This document shows positions 51,025 through 58,771 of a DNA stretch of 64,000 bases, one piece after another (positions within the stretch are counted from its first letter, which is position 1; each line of letters opens with the position of its first letter). The notes beneath the pieces are model-generated. The model saw only the letters and a list, made by a program, of their open reading frames with translations, was not told where the DNA came from and did no database searches. Source of the stretch: Candidatus Poribacteria bacterium (GTDB lineage: Bacteria > Poribacteria > WGA-4E > WGA-3G); assembly GCA_028821605.1 (NCBI GenBank), contig JAPPFM010000058.1:124280-188279 (forward strand). The letters run 5' to 3'. The position numbers and the translations under genes were made by a program.

Positions 51025-52053
51025 TCAAGTCAATTTGCCTGTGTCCGGTGGTATTGGCTTCGCCAATTTACGTTCAAGCGTGAGATTATCCTCGTAAACC
51101 GTTTTGATTAACTCTTCAATATCAGGCTCTTGGACGGATATATCTACAATCTTGAACTTTTGGAGAATTGCACCGATGAGATCCGCTGTGCTAATTTTTT
51201 CTGGAGAGAACCGATACTGCACGCGAGCACCTTCTTGAAAGGTAACATGCGCATTGGATATACTGATGTCTGGATAGACTTCGGCATAATCAACAGTCAA
51301 AAGTCGTTCTGTCGAAAGCAATCGCCGAAGTGTGGTGAGTTCTCCATCAAAACAGAGACGCGCGTTGTCAATGAGAATGACGCGCTTGCACAATTTTTCG
51401 ACATCGTCTAAATCATGTGTTGTCAATACAACCGTGACCTCCCGCTCGGCGTTGATTTTTTGGATAAATTCCCGGATACGCGCCTTGGCGACGACATCCA
51501 AACCGATCGTCGGTTCATCAAGGAACAAGACATCGGGATTGTGGAGCAGCGCAGCGGCGATGTCCGCACGCATCCGCTGACCGAGGCTCAACTGGCGGAC
51601 TGGTGTCTGGAAAAAATCGCCAAGATTGAGCAGTGCATCGAACATCTCTACATTGTCACGGTATTGTGCCTGCGGAATCCGATAGATACGCTGTAGTAGC
51701 TCGAATGACTCTTGGACGGGCAAATCGAACCATAAATGTGAACGCTGCCCAAACACAACACCAATGTGTTTGGCATTCTCCTTTCGCTGCCGATGCGGAA
51801 TATAGCCGTTTACAGTCACGCTGCCTGACGAAGGCACCAAAATGCCGGTTAACATCTTGATAGTCGTTGACTTGCCCGCACCATTTGGTCCTAAATATCC
51901 CACAATTTCGCCACGTTGGACCGTGAATGAAACGCTGTCCACTGCCCGAATAACGCGATGTTTACGGGAAAAAAGGTTCACAAAACTCCCGAAAAAGCCT
52001 TTGCGGTGATGATAGACTTTGAAGGTCTTGCTCAGATTATCAACTTCAATCAT
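51025..52053 (-). CDS. ABC-2 type exporter ATP-binding protein
   Basis: 342 residues. Walker A GPNGAGKST, Q-loop region VVFGQRSHLWFDLP, signature LSLGQRMR, Walker B VLFLDEPTIGLD and ATHD-like LTTHDLDD. The insertion HHRKGFFGSFVNLFSRKH before the ABC core and a C-terminal regulatory part fit the COG4586 subfamily, which works with COG4587 and COG3694 permeases, both encoded upstream. Substrate of this family is not known; a lipid, glycan or drug-like export is possible. It is the last gene of a minus-strand operon, separated from the permease gene by repeat R5. Confidence 0.9.
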   Translation of the reverse strand: MIEVDNLSKTFKVYHHRKGFFGSFVNLFSRKHRVIRAVDSVSFTVQRGEIVGYLGPNGAGKSTTIKMLTGILVPSSGSVTVNGYIPHRQRKENAKHIGVVFGQRSHLWFDLPVQESFELLQRIYRIPQAQYRDNVEMFDALLNLGDFFQTPVRQLSLGQRMRADIAAALLHNPDVLFLDEPTIGLDVVAKARIREFIQKINAEREVTVVLTTHDLDDVEKLCKRVILIDNARLCFDGELTTLRRLLSTERLLTVDYAEVYPDISISNAHVTFQEGARVQYRFSPEKISTADLIGAILQKFKIVDISVQEPDIEELIKTVYEDNLTLERKLAKPIPPDTGKLT

Positions 52054-52063
52054 ATTTTTTAAG

Positions 52064-52161
52064 GGTTTTCAGTTGTCAGTTCCTTTGTTGTGTCATTTAC
52101 TTTTCTTTTGCTTCCACAAATGGACTCTTAACTGACAACCGATAACTGACGACTGACAACT
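52064..52161. repeat. Composite GTTATCAGT inverted repeat R5
   Basis: GGGTTTTCAGTTGTCAGT at one end (10 bp from the ATPase start codon) and ACTGACAACCGATAACTGAC plus GACTGACAACTATT at the other, next to the permease stop codon. Confidence 0.75.
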
Positions 52162-52163
52162 AT

Positions 52164-52964
52164 TCAATGCCCGGTGCTTTGATAGCGTAAAACGCCCCAT
52201 CTCCAGAACAGCATGGTGATACCGAGAAAAAGGAAACCCGCGAACGGGGCTAACTGCACACCAATCGGTGAGACCCCAGACGATCCAACTTTCTCCAGAA
52301 GAAAAAGGGATGGAAAATAGTTAACACACGCCAGTGGGATAACAAAAGTGAAAAAATGCCGAAACCACCACCGATAGATAGAAAACGGGTAACTTCCCAT
52401 GAACACACCACCGTTCGTGAAGATATTAATGATCTCAATCGATTGGACAGTCCAAAAACAACTTGTCGCACCGATGACGAAGAGACCTATAAAAAAGCAG
52501 GTCCCACTCATCAGCGTAACCAACAGATAGCCCACCTTAGCAAATGACCAAGAGACAGTGAGCTGCGAATTGGCAATAAGCAACACAACAACTGCTTGCG
52601 CTATCCTTCCGACCCGACGGAGCAGAAATTCATGTGCGAAAACCTGATAGAAAGTGCCGAGAGGTCGGACCAGCATTGTATCAAAGCCGCCACGTACAAT
52701 ATTTCTCTGAAAGACATCAAAACCCCTCCCAACCATCTCAGCGACAGCAAAGCAGATACCAACTATGCCGTAGAGGAATCCAACTTCCCATAGACTCCAC
52801 CCCGCCAACTGTTTGAAACGGTTAAAAAGGAGCGCAATCATGAAAAAATCCATGACGGAGATACTCGCTTGCGCAAACAGTTCAAAAAGAAACGAGAGTC
52901 GGTACTCCATCTGTGATCGGATGCGAAGTTTTACGAAATGAAAGTAGAGTGAAAGATGGTGCAT
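52164..52964 (-). CDS. ABC-2 type permease (COG3694-like)
   Basis: 266 residues with six hydrophobic segments. RSQMEYRLSFLFELFAQ at the N-terminus and RGGFDTMLVRPLGTFYQV match the COG3694 permease family. It is the second membrane subunit of the exporter, 15 bp downstream of the other permease gene. Together with the ATPase at 51025 it should form a heterodimeric exporter in the inner membrane. Confidence 0.87.
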   Translation of the reverse strand: MHHLSLYFHFVKLRIRSQMEYRLSFLFELFAQASISVMDFFMIALLFNRFKQLAGWSLWEVGFLYGIVGICFAVAEMVGRGFDVFQRNIVRGGFDTMLVRPLGTFYQVFAHEFLLRRVGRIAQAVVVLLIANSQLTVSWSFAKVGYLLVTLMSGTCFFIGLFVIGATSCFWTVQSIEIINIFTNGGVFMGSYPFSIYRWWFRHFFTFVIPLACVNYFPSLFLLEKVGSSGVSPIGVQLAPFAGFLFLGITMLFWRWGVLRYQSTGH

Positions 52965-52979
52965 TTTTGGAGATACCTA

Positions 52980-53795
52980 CTAACCGCCCTGTATAACCAG
53001 TCTTGAAAACCCACGGCTTAAAAGAAACCGTCCCAGCCCAATAAAAAAGAGGTTCCACGCCATCTGCTTACTTATCGCAATCCAGATGTTGATGCCTGTA
53101 ATCTTGCCCAAATAGATACTAAACGGGACATCAATCAAGCCTTCAAACGGTAACCATCTTGCGATGTGTGCTAACCACTCGGGCCACAGCGCGATCGGAA
53201 CCAACATTCCGGAAAACAGGAAAATTATGGAGTAAGAGATTCCAGAAATCCCCGTTGTATCCAGCGTCCAGAACGCACTACTAAAAATCGTGATCGTGAT
53301 CGCAGCACTCATGAGAATAGAGAGCGTCATTGAAACTGCGAACGCTATTAGGACGGTGGATTGCTGCGGAATTGCAACCTTGAAAAAGAGAATACTGATA
53401 AGAAAAGTTGGAAGCCCCCGCATGAGCAGGTAATAGCAGGCTTTACCAAATTCATCCGTGAACCAATACGTCTGGAAGTCAACCGGTTTTGTTAATTGGA
53501 GTGCGACGCTGCCATCTTTAATCGCGTTCGTAATTTCAGAGCGAGCCCCCCAAAACGGCATAAGCATGAAAAAAGACTGACAGAGAACGAAATAGGTGAT
53601 AACCTCATCCAGATTGAGGGGCTGCGGACCGGTATACACTGCATAAAAAGCGGTATAGACAAAAACATACACCAACAAAAAGAAGAAATTGGTAATCAAC
53701 CCTGCAAGGTTCGCAACCCGATATTGCATCTGCTTCTGGAACGACTTCCTTGCAAATGCCAAATAGACATGGAATGTCAGATAGAGGGAGTTCAT
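52980..53795 (-). CDS. ABC-2 type permease (COG4587-like)
   Basis: 271 residues, six hydrophobic segments. SFQKQMQYRVANLAGLITNF near the N-terminus, NAIKDGSVALQLTKPVDFQT in the first large loop and the SGMLVPIALWPEWL motif are those of the COG4587 permease. Its ATG overlaps the stop of the upstream oxidoreductase (ATGA, 53792-53795), so the exporter is translationally coupled to that enzyme gene. Confidence 0.87.
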   Translation of the reverse strand: MNSLYLTFHVYLAFARKSFQKQMQYRVANLAGLITNFFFLLVYVFVYTAFYAVYTGPQPLNLDEVITYFVLCQSFFMLMPFWGARSEITNAIKDGSVALQLTKPVDFQTYWFTDEFGKACYYLLMRGLPTFLISILFFKVAIPQQSTVLIAFAVSMTLSILMSAAITITIFSSAFWTLDTTGISGISYSIIFLFSGMLVPIALWPEWLAHIARWLPFEGLIDVPFSIYLGKITGINIWIAISKQMAWNLFFIGLGRFLLSRGFSRLVIQGG

Positions 53796-54838
53796 CCGGT
53801 CGCGGTACCTAAATCTACGATAGGCACAGATCGTCCCTTTTCCGCAGATTCGTAAATACCATCAAGCATCTGCATCAGCATGATGCCCTGTTCCGCTGAG
53901 GAGATAGGTTTCTTGCCATCAACGACGCATTCCACGAAGTGTTTCACCTCTTCGTCAAAGCCGTTAATCGAAGGCGCACTGAGGGGTTTATCCACTTCCT
54001 TACCATTTTCCTCCGTGTAAAGGGTGAAGGGGTTGAGCGTCACTCCTGCTTTTGTTCCAGCGATTTTAATGTAATTGTCGCCCGGCAGGTTCAGCGCCCA
54101 TGTTGTTTCAAGGATAATCGTCGCGCCATTTTCAAAGCGGATTTGGGCGAAGGTCCCGTCGTCAACATCGTATTTAACATCGTCTGGCACGAGGTGTCCA
54201 AAGTGAGAATACGACGTGCCCATGACTTCAACCGGTCTGGGGGAGTTCATTAACCACCAGATACAATCTAACGCATGAACACCGATGTCAATGAGCGCGC
54301 CACCGCCTGCGCGTTCTTTATCAACAAACCAGCCTTCTTTGCCGATAGGAACGCCGCGCCGTCGGACGTAAGCGGCTTTACCAAAATAAACGTCGCCGAG
54401 TTCACCCGCTTCAACAAGCTGCTTGAGATGCTGAGAACTTCCATCGAACCGCTGTACGAGAGCGTACATTAAGGTCTTTCCATTTTGAGCGGCTGTATCC
54501 GCCATAGCCTTTGCCTCCTGAGCACTCCGAGCAGGAGGTTTTTCACAAAGCACATGTTTGCCAGCGTTCAGCGCGTCAATAGAAATAGGCGCGTGGAGGA
54601 AGTTGGGCAAACAAACACTCACAGCATCAATATCCTGATTTTTCAGCATCTCCAAGTGGTCGGTATATGTATTCGGTATTTTATGTTGCTTCGCCACCTC
54701 TTGGACGCGCGCTTTATCCAAGTCGCAGACAGCGATAACCTCTGAACGCTGGTCAAGTGTATAGCCTTTGAGATGTTGCATCCCGGGCCAACCGAGTCCG
54801 ACAACGGCGGCGCGGACCTTCGTTGCTTGATGTCGCAC
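53792..54838 (-). CDS. Gfo/Idh/MocA family oxidoreductase
   Basis: 348 residues from GTG 54838, which has AAGGAG 8 bp upstream; the ATG at 54856 overlaps that site. N-terminal Rossmann fold with AAVVGLGWPGMQHLKGY, then AVSVCLPNFLHAPISIDAL and GKHVLCEKPPARS, the catalytic EKP motif, and GGGALIDIGVHALD. Members oxidise or reduce sugars and inositols with NAD(P). It is the first gene of the ABC-2 exporter operon, which may mean that the exported compound is sugar-derived (inference). Confidence 0.9.
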   Translation of the reverse strand: MRHQATKVRAAVVGLGWPGMQHLKGYTLDQRSEVIAVCDLDKARVQEVAKQHKIPNTYTDHLEMLKNQDIDAVSVCLPNFLHAPISIDALNAGKHVLCEKPPARSAQEAKAMADTAAQNGKTLMYALVQRFDGSSQHLKQLVEAGELGDVYFGKAAYVRRRGVPIGKEGWFVDKERAGGGALIDIGVHALDCIWWLMNSPRPVEVMGTSYSHFGHLVPDDVKYDVDDGTFAQIRFENGATIILETTWALNLPGDNYIKIAGTKAGVTLNPFTLYTEENGKEVDKPLSAPSINGFDEEVKHFVECVVDGKKPISSAEQGIMLMQMLDGIYESAEKGRSVPIVDLGTATG

Positions 54839-54949
54839 AGGACGTGCTCCTTTCATTTTTGGAAAATAGTTCTCGATACGGGGCTGTCAATCGTCACGGA
54901 TGCCTTTTAACTGAAGGCTGATTGCTGATGGTTTCCGAAAAGCCAATCA

Positions 54950-56185
54950 CTATTCGTGACGCAGTGCCTCTGTTGGGGTGAGACCTGCAGCCTTGTTTGC
55001 TGGGTAGAGTCCAAAGAATATGCCGATCAATCCTGAAACGCTAAACGCGATCAACGCGGCTTGGACGGAGACAACGGCGGGCCAACTCGCCTTCATGAGT
55101 TTTGAAATAACTAAACCCGAAATAGAAGCGAGGCTACTTCCGATGAGAATACCGATAAGCCCACCACAAATGCTTAAAACGATGGCTTCAATGAGAAATT
55201 GAATTAGAATGTCACGGCGTTTCGCGCCAAGGGCTTTGCGCAAGCCAATTTCACGAGTTCTCTCTGTCACGGAGACTAACATGATATTCATAATACCGAT
55301 ACCACCGACAAACAGAGCAACGCTCGCAACACCGCCCAAGAGTATCTGAACGATTCGACTGACATTGCCTACCTGTTTTATAATCTCTTTCGCCGTGAAA
55401 AATTCAAAATATTTTTCATCGCCGTGTTGCTGACGCATAGCAACCTTGATTTCAGCGACGGCTTGTTCGACTTTTTCATAACTCTCGGCTTGCGCCCACA
55501 GATAGATCCAGCCTTTCCATTGCCCAATAAAACGGATCCCCATTGTGGTGAGTGGAATAATTACCCGATTATCCCACCCTTCGGATGCCATACTATTGCC
55601 CTTTTCCTCCATGACCCCAATGACGGTGAACCGTTCCGTGTTGATTTTGAGTTCAAGCCCAATCGGATCATCCATTTTAAATAGATCTTTTCGGACTTCA
55701 GACCCGATGACACAGATCGGTTCTCTCCGTTCCATGTCGCTCTGGGTAATAAATCTACCCGCTTGAATGTACCAGTTATTAACCTCTTCATAGAAGGGTG
55801 TAACGCCGAGAACTTGAAGCGACTGATTAACGTTTTTGCGCGACACAGTAAAACTCATCTCTGACAGTGCTACCGCTGATTTCAGAGAAGGACAGTTTTC
55901 AAGGAGAAAATCAAGGTCTTCGTATTCAATATACTCCGGATGCTTATTCTCAACATACGAGCCATCTTCCCTACGAAACGCCTCTTTCCTAAAGCAGACA
56001 ATCATACCTGCACCGCCGATACGCTCCAATTCAGCAAGCATAAGATGTTCCGCACCGCCGCCGACTGAAACAACAGCCACGACTGCTGCGATGCCGATGA
56101 TAATCCCAAGCGTTGTTAGCACGGAGCGCAACTTGTTACGTTTCAGCGCTGTCAAGCCAACAGAGACCCCTTGCGTAATCTGCAT
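54950..56185 (-). CDS. MacB-like FtsX-type permease
   Basis: 411 residues. One N-terminal span (RNKLRSVLTTLGIIIGIAAV), a periplasmic MacB-PCD domain (about 45-270) and a C-terminal FtsX domain with three spans (GGVASVALFVGGIGIMNIML, TERTREIGLRKALGAKRRDI). Such permeases use a LolD/MacB ATPase and often an adaptor to move substrates across the envelope. No ATPase lies next to it; the LolD-type ATPase at 45035 is a candidate. The ribosome site is weak. Confidence 0.9.
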   Translation of the reverse strand: MQITQGVSVGLTALKRNKLRSVLTTLGIIIGIAAVVAVVSVGGGAEHLMLAELERIGGAGMIVCFRKEAFRREDGSYVENKHPEYIEYEDLDFLLENCPSLKSAVALSEMSFTVSRKNVNQSLQVLGVTPFYEEVNNWYIQAGRFITQSDMERREPICVIGSEVRKDLFKMDDPIGLELKINTERFTVIGVMEEKGNSMASEGWDNRVIIPLTTMGIRFIGQWKGWIYLWAQAESYEKVEQAVAEIKVAMRQQHGDEKYFEFFTAKEIIKQVGNVSRIVQILLGGVASVALFVGGIGIMNIMLVSVTERTREIGLRKALGAKRRDILIQFLIEAIVLSICGGLIGILIGSSLASISGLVISKLMKASWPAVVSVQAALIAFSVSGLIGIFFGLYPANKAAGLTPTEALRHE

Positions 56186-56213
56186 GGTTCTTTAAATTTT
56201 TTTAGGAGACTTC

Positions 56214-57290
56214 TTACTCTCCCGGTTTCATTGATTCGCCGTGCAACAAAAACGCACGGATATCATAACGTCCCGGGCGCTCGATGGGCAAATCTCCGTT
56301 CTCAATCATCAAATCCAGTGGATTGGCATGTGTCCGCAGCGGCAATTGGACGACCTCGTGCATCCGTGCGGATTCGTAGATTGCCATGATAATTTCGACA
56401 GCGGCGCGTCCGTGCTTTGCTTCACCACGATGTTCGGGACCGCCTTCAATCCATTCAATGAGTTCGGCTGCCTGCGCGACGTGCTGGTTCGCTCCGTCAG
56501 ACGGACGTTCTTCCCAGTCGGTAGCCTTGTTGTTGAGGAGGCGGACGCGTCCTTCCGTTACATCGGCAATGCCATCTGTCCCGTAGACGATGCCTCCTTG
56601 ATAGTTCGGTCTACCGATTTCCTGCAGGAGCTGACCGATACAACCGTTTGAAAAACCGATAATTCCGGCACTCCGGTCTTCAATTTGAATATCGCGTTCG
56701 TAACGTTCCGTTTTCCGTTCAACGTTGCCGATAACCCACTGCGGATCTGGATCTCCGAGGACATAGCGCATCATATCAAAGAGGTGCGAGCAATCATTCA
56801 ACAACCCTTGTCCACCCTGACAGACAACCTGTTGGGGTTCACCGATTGCCCCTTCAGAGATGAGGTTCCGGGCATCCGTCCACGCGGAATTGAATCTGCG
56901 TTGATGTCCAATCACCACCTTGACATCGTTCCGGTTCGCGACGATTAACATTTCATCGCATTCACCGAGACTTACACCCATCGGTTTTTCACAGAGCACC
57001 GCCTTTGGACTCCGAGCACACGCCGCGATTGTCATAGGTGCGTGGAGTTTGTGCCATGTCGCGACACTGACAATATCAAGATCCTCGTTATCCAACATTT
57101 CACGCGCATCCAAATAACAGTTTTCAGCGGATACGCCATAAGTGTCTGCGAACTTGTCAAGGGCTGCTTGAATCGGATCGGCGAGTGCAACGATCTCTGT
57201 TTGCTCAACACCCTCATAGCCGCGGGCGTGGGCATTGGCAATACCACCACATCCGATAATTCCAACGCGATATTTAGATGCCATATTCAT
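56214..57290 (-). CDS. Gfo/Idh/MocA family oxidoreductase
   Basis: 358 residues. Rossmann motif VGIIGCGGIANAHARGYEG, then VSVATWHKLHAPMTIAAC and KAVLCEKPMGVS with the EKP catalytic lysine; NDCSHLFDMMRYVLGD supplies the usual His-Asp part of the active site. A second ATG two codons later (57284) has better spacing from AGGA and may be the real start. Distantly related to the enzyme at 53792, and likely acts on a different sugar or sugar alcohol. Confidence 0.9.
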   Translation of the reverse strand: MNMASKYRVGIIGCGGIANAHARGYEGVEQTEIVALADPIQAALDKFADTYGVSAENCYLDAREMLDNEDLDIVSVATWHKLHAPMTIAACARSPKAVLCEKPMGVSLGECDEMLIVANRNDVKVVIGHQRRFNSAWTDARNLISEGAIGEPQQVVCQGGQGLLNDCSHLFDMMRYVLGDPDPQWVIGNVERKTERYERDIQIEDRSAGIIGFSNGCIGQLLQEIGRPNYQGGIVYGTDGIADVTEGRVRLLNNKATDWEERPSDGANQHVAQAAELIEWIEGGPEHRGEAKHGRAAVEIIMAIYESARMHEVVQLPLRTHANPLDLMIENGDLPIERPGRYDIRAFLLHGESMKPGE

Positions 57291-57301
57291 ATTTCCTATA
57301 A

Positions 57302-57500
57302 GGGTTATCAGTCGTCAGTTGTCGGTTTTCGGTTAAGAGCCGCTTTTGTAACAATCTCTCCAAATTTGGTTTCCCACACGCGGAAACCAAATTTGTCTCT
57401 GCTTTACATTCTTGGTATACCCCAGAACGAGGTAAATTGTTACTCGGAGACCTCTTTACTGAAAACTGATAAATCTCACTGCGATGCAAACTGACAACTA
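57302..57500. repeat. Composite GTTATCAGT inverted repeat R6
   Basis: GGGTTATCAGTCGTCAGTTG and CGGTTTTCGGTTAAGAGCC at one end; ACTGAAAACTGATAA and GCAAACTGACAACTATTAA at the other. It shares GTTAAGAGCC and CTCACTGCGA with R1. The centre has a second palindrome, CAAATTTGGTTTCC with GGAAACCAAATTTG near 57360-57393. Confidence 0.75.
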
Positions 57501-58604
57501 TTAATTACTTGTATCTTCACCAAAATGCAAAGCAACAAGGACTAAATCACGAATATCCACTATGCCATCACCGTTCACATCCCCTTTAAGGGATTCGCCA
57601 GACTGACCGACTTCGTTAGCGACAAGCACTAAATCTTGAACATTCACGGTTCCGTCGTCATTGACATCCCAAGGTGTTGGTGGGGGAGGCGGCATTTCTA
57701 TGGTTGTTGTCGTTGTGGCTTCAGCAGTCTTCGTGCCATCTGTCTGGGAAGCTGCCGTTACCCGAATCGGGTAATCGCCGGGTTTTGTAAGGAGATCTCC
57801 AGAGACCTTCAATGTTACCTCTGTAGCTGCACCGGCTTCAAGCTCGATTGAACGTTCGCTAAGGGCACCAAGCACACTACCTCCAATACCCACCTCCGCT
57901 GAGGCTTCAAGTGTTATCGTGTCCATCATATTGCCAGTGTTCGTGACTTTGAGCATGTAACTCACACCTGCAACAGCATCTATTGTAGATCGTGCCGCTT
58001 CGCCGACAATCTCTAAGGAGACACCAGCAACTGTGGGAACTGGTGGTGTTGATTCTTCACTTGTTGTATAGATATAGTCATCTATAGGGTTGAAATTTCC
58101 ATTGGAAGCGTTTCCGGCAGCATAGAAGGTAATAGGTCCTATATCAGCGTCAGGAGCAGTCCATTGGAATTCCCAACTGTGAGTATCGTTTGTGCCTTGA
58201 GCAGTGCCAATAGAAGTGTGTTTAATGTACTGTTTACTATTTGCTTCCGATAGCTGCGTATTTCCTGCAGCATCCGCAGCAAATGAACCAGCACTTGCAC
58301 CATCGGCATCCAGGGCAGTCATCTCAAAACCCCAACGACTCTGTCCAGTACGCGACAAATTCACGACAATTGTATACACCTCATTCGGTATGTATGTATC
58401 AGGAACCGTTAACATCAGTGAACCATCTGAGACATTGAGATCATTGCCTGTGTGACATCCTGTTTGGGCACAAGTGTTTTCACTCGGTGCTCCTGTCTTC
58501 TCATCCGGTGGGCCAAAAGAGAACGCAAATGCGCTGCCAGTACTTGCGACGAAAAGTAACACAAGCACTCCCCAAATAGGTAAGCCATTTTTTCGATAAA
58601 TCAA
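57501..58604 (-). CDS. Exported protein with Reeler-like domain and C-terminal dockerin, TTG start
   Basis: 367 residues from TTG 58604, chosen because AAGGAG lies 6 bp upstream; the longer ATG frame to 58643 runs into the hairpin region. Signal peptide with IYRKNGLPIWGVLVLLFVAS. The N-terminal domain begins GAPSENTCAQTGCHTG, typical of Reeler / choice-of-anchor domains. A Thr/Ala-rich beta domain follows, then a Pro linker and a dockerin type I pair: DVNDDGTVNVQDLVLVANEV and DVNGDGIVDIRDLVLVALHF, each a calcium-binding EF-like loop. The cohesin protein is the adjacent upstream gene. Confidence 0.82.
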   Translation of the reverse strand: MIYRKNGLPIWGVLVLLFVASTGSAFAFSFGPPDEKTGAPSENTCAQTGCHTGNDLNVSDGSLMLTVPDTYIPNEVYTIVVNLSRTGQSRWGFEMTALDADGASAGSFAADAAGNTQLSEANSKQYIKHTSIGTAQGTNDTHSWEFQWTAPDADIGPITFYAAGNASNGNFNPIDDYIYTTSEESTPPVPTVAGVSLEIVGEAARSTIDAVAGVSYMLKVTNTGNMMDTITLEASAEVGIGGSVLGALSERSIELEAGAATEVTLKVSGDLLTKPGDYPIRVTAASQTDGTKTAEATTTTTIEMPPPPPTPWDVNDDGTVNVQDLVLVANEVGQSGESLKGDVNGDGIVDIRDLVLVALHFGEDTSN

Positions 58605-58632
58605 AAACTTCTCCTTTTGCGTATACACCAAA

Positions 58633-58701
58633 AAACGCCCCAACGCCGACTGCTAATCGGCGTTGATTCGCGGTTAGCTAAACCGGCAGATTGGGGCGTT
58701 T
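58633..58701 (-). terminator. Three-way-junction terminator after the cohesin gene
   Basis: Outer 11-bp stem (AAACGCCCCAA with TTGGGGCGTTT) enclosing two inner hairpins: AACGCCGA/TCGGCGTT and CGGTT/AACCG. On the minus strand the outer stem is followed by TTTTTT, so it should end transcription 70-140 bp after the gene at 58772. It then separates this gene from the dockerin gene. Confidence 0.6.
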
Positions 58702-58771
58702 ACTTTTGAAGTGTTAGTTTTGGCTCGCGAGCTTCGCCAAAACACACTTTATAGCACTTTCGCTGTTATAC

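Noticed and set aside
21917-57500. CRISPR array made of GTTATCAGT-type repeats
   Set aside because: Repeats are scattered over several gaps, of variable length and arranged as inverted arms. There is no regular repeat-spacer pattern and no cas gene.
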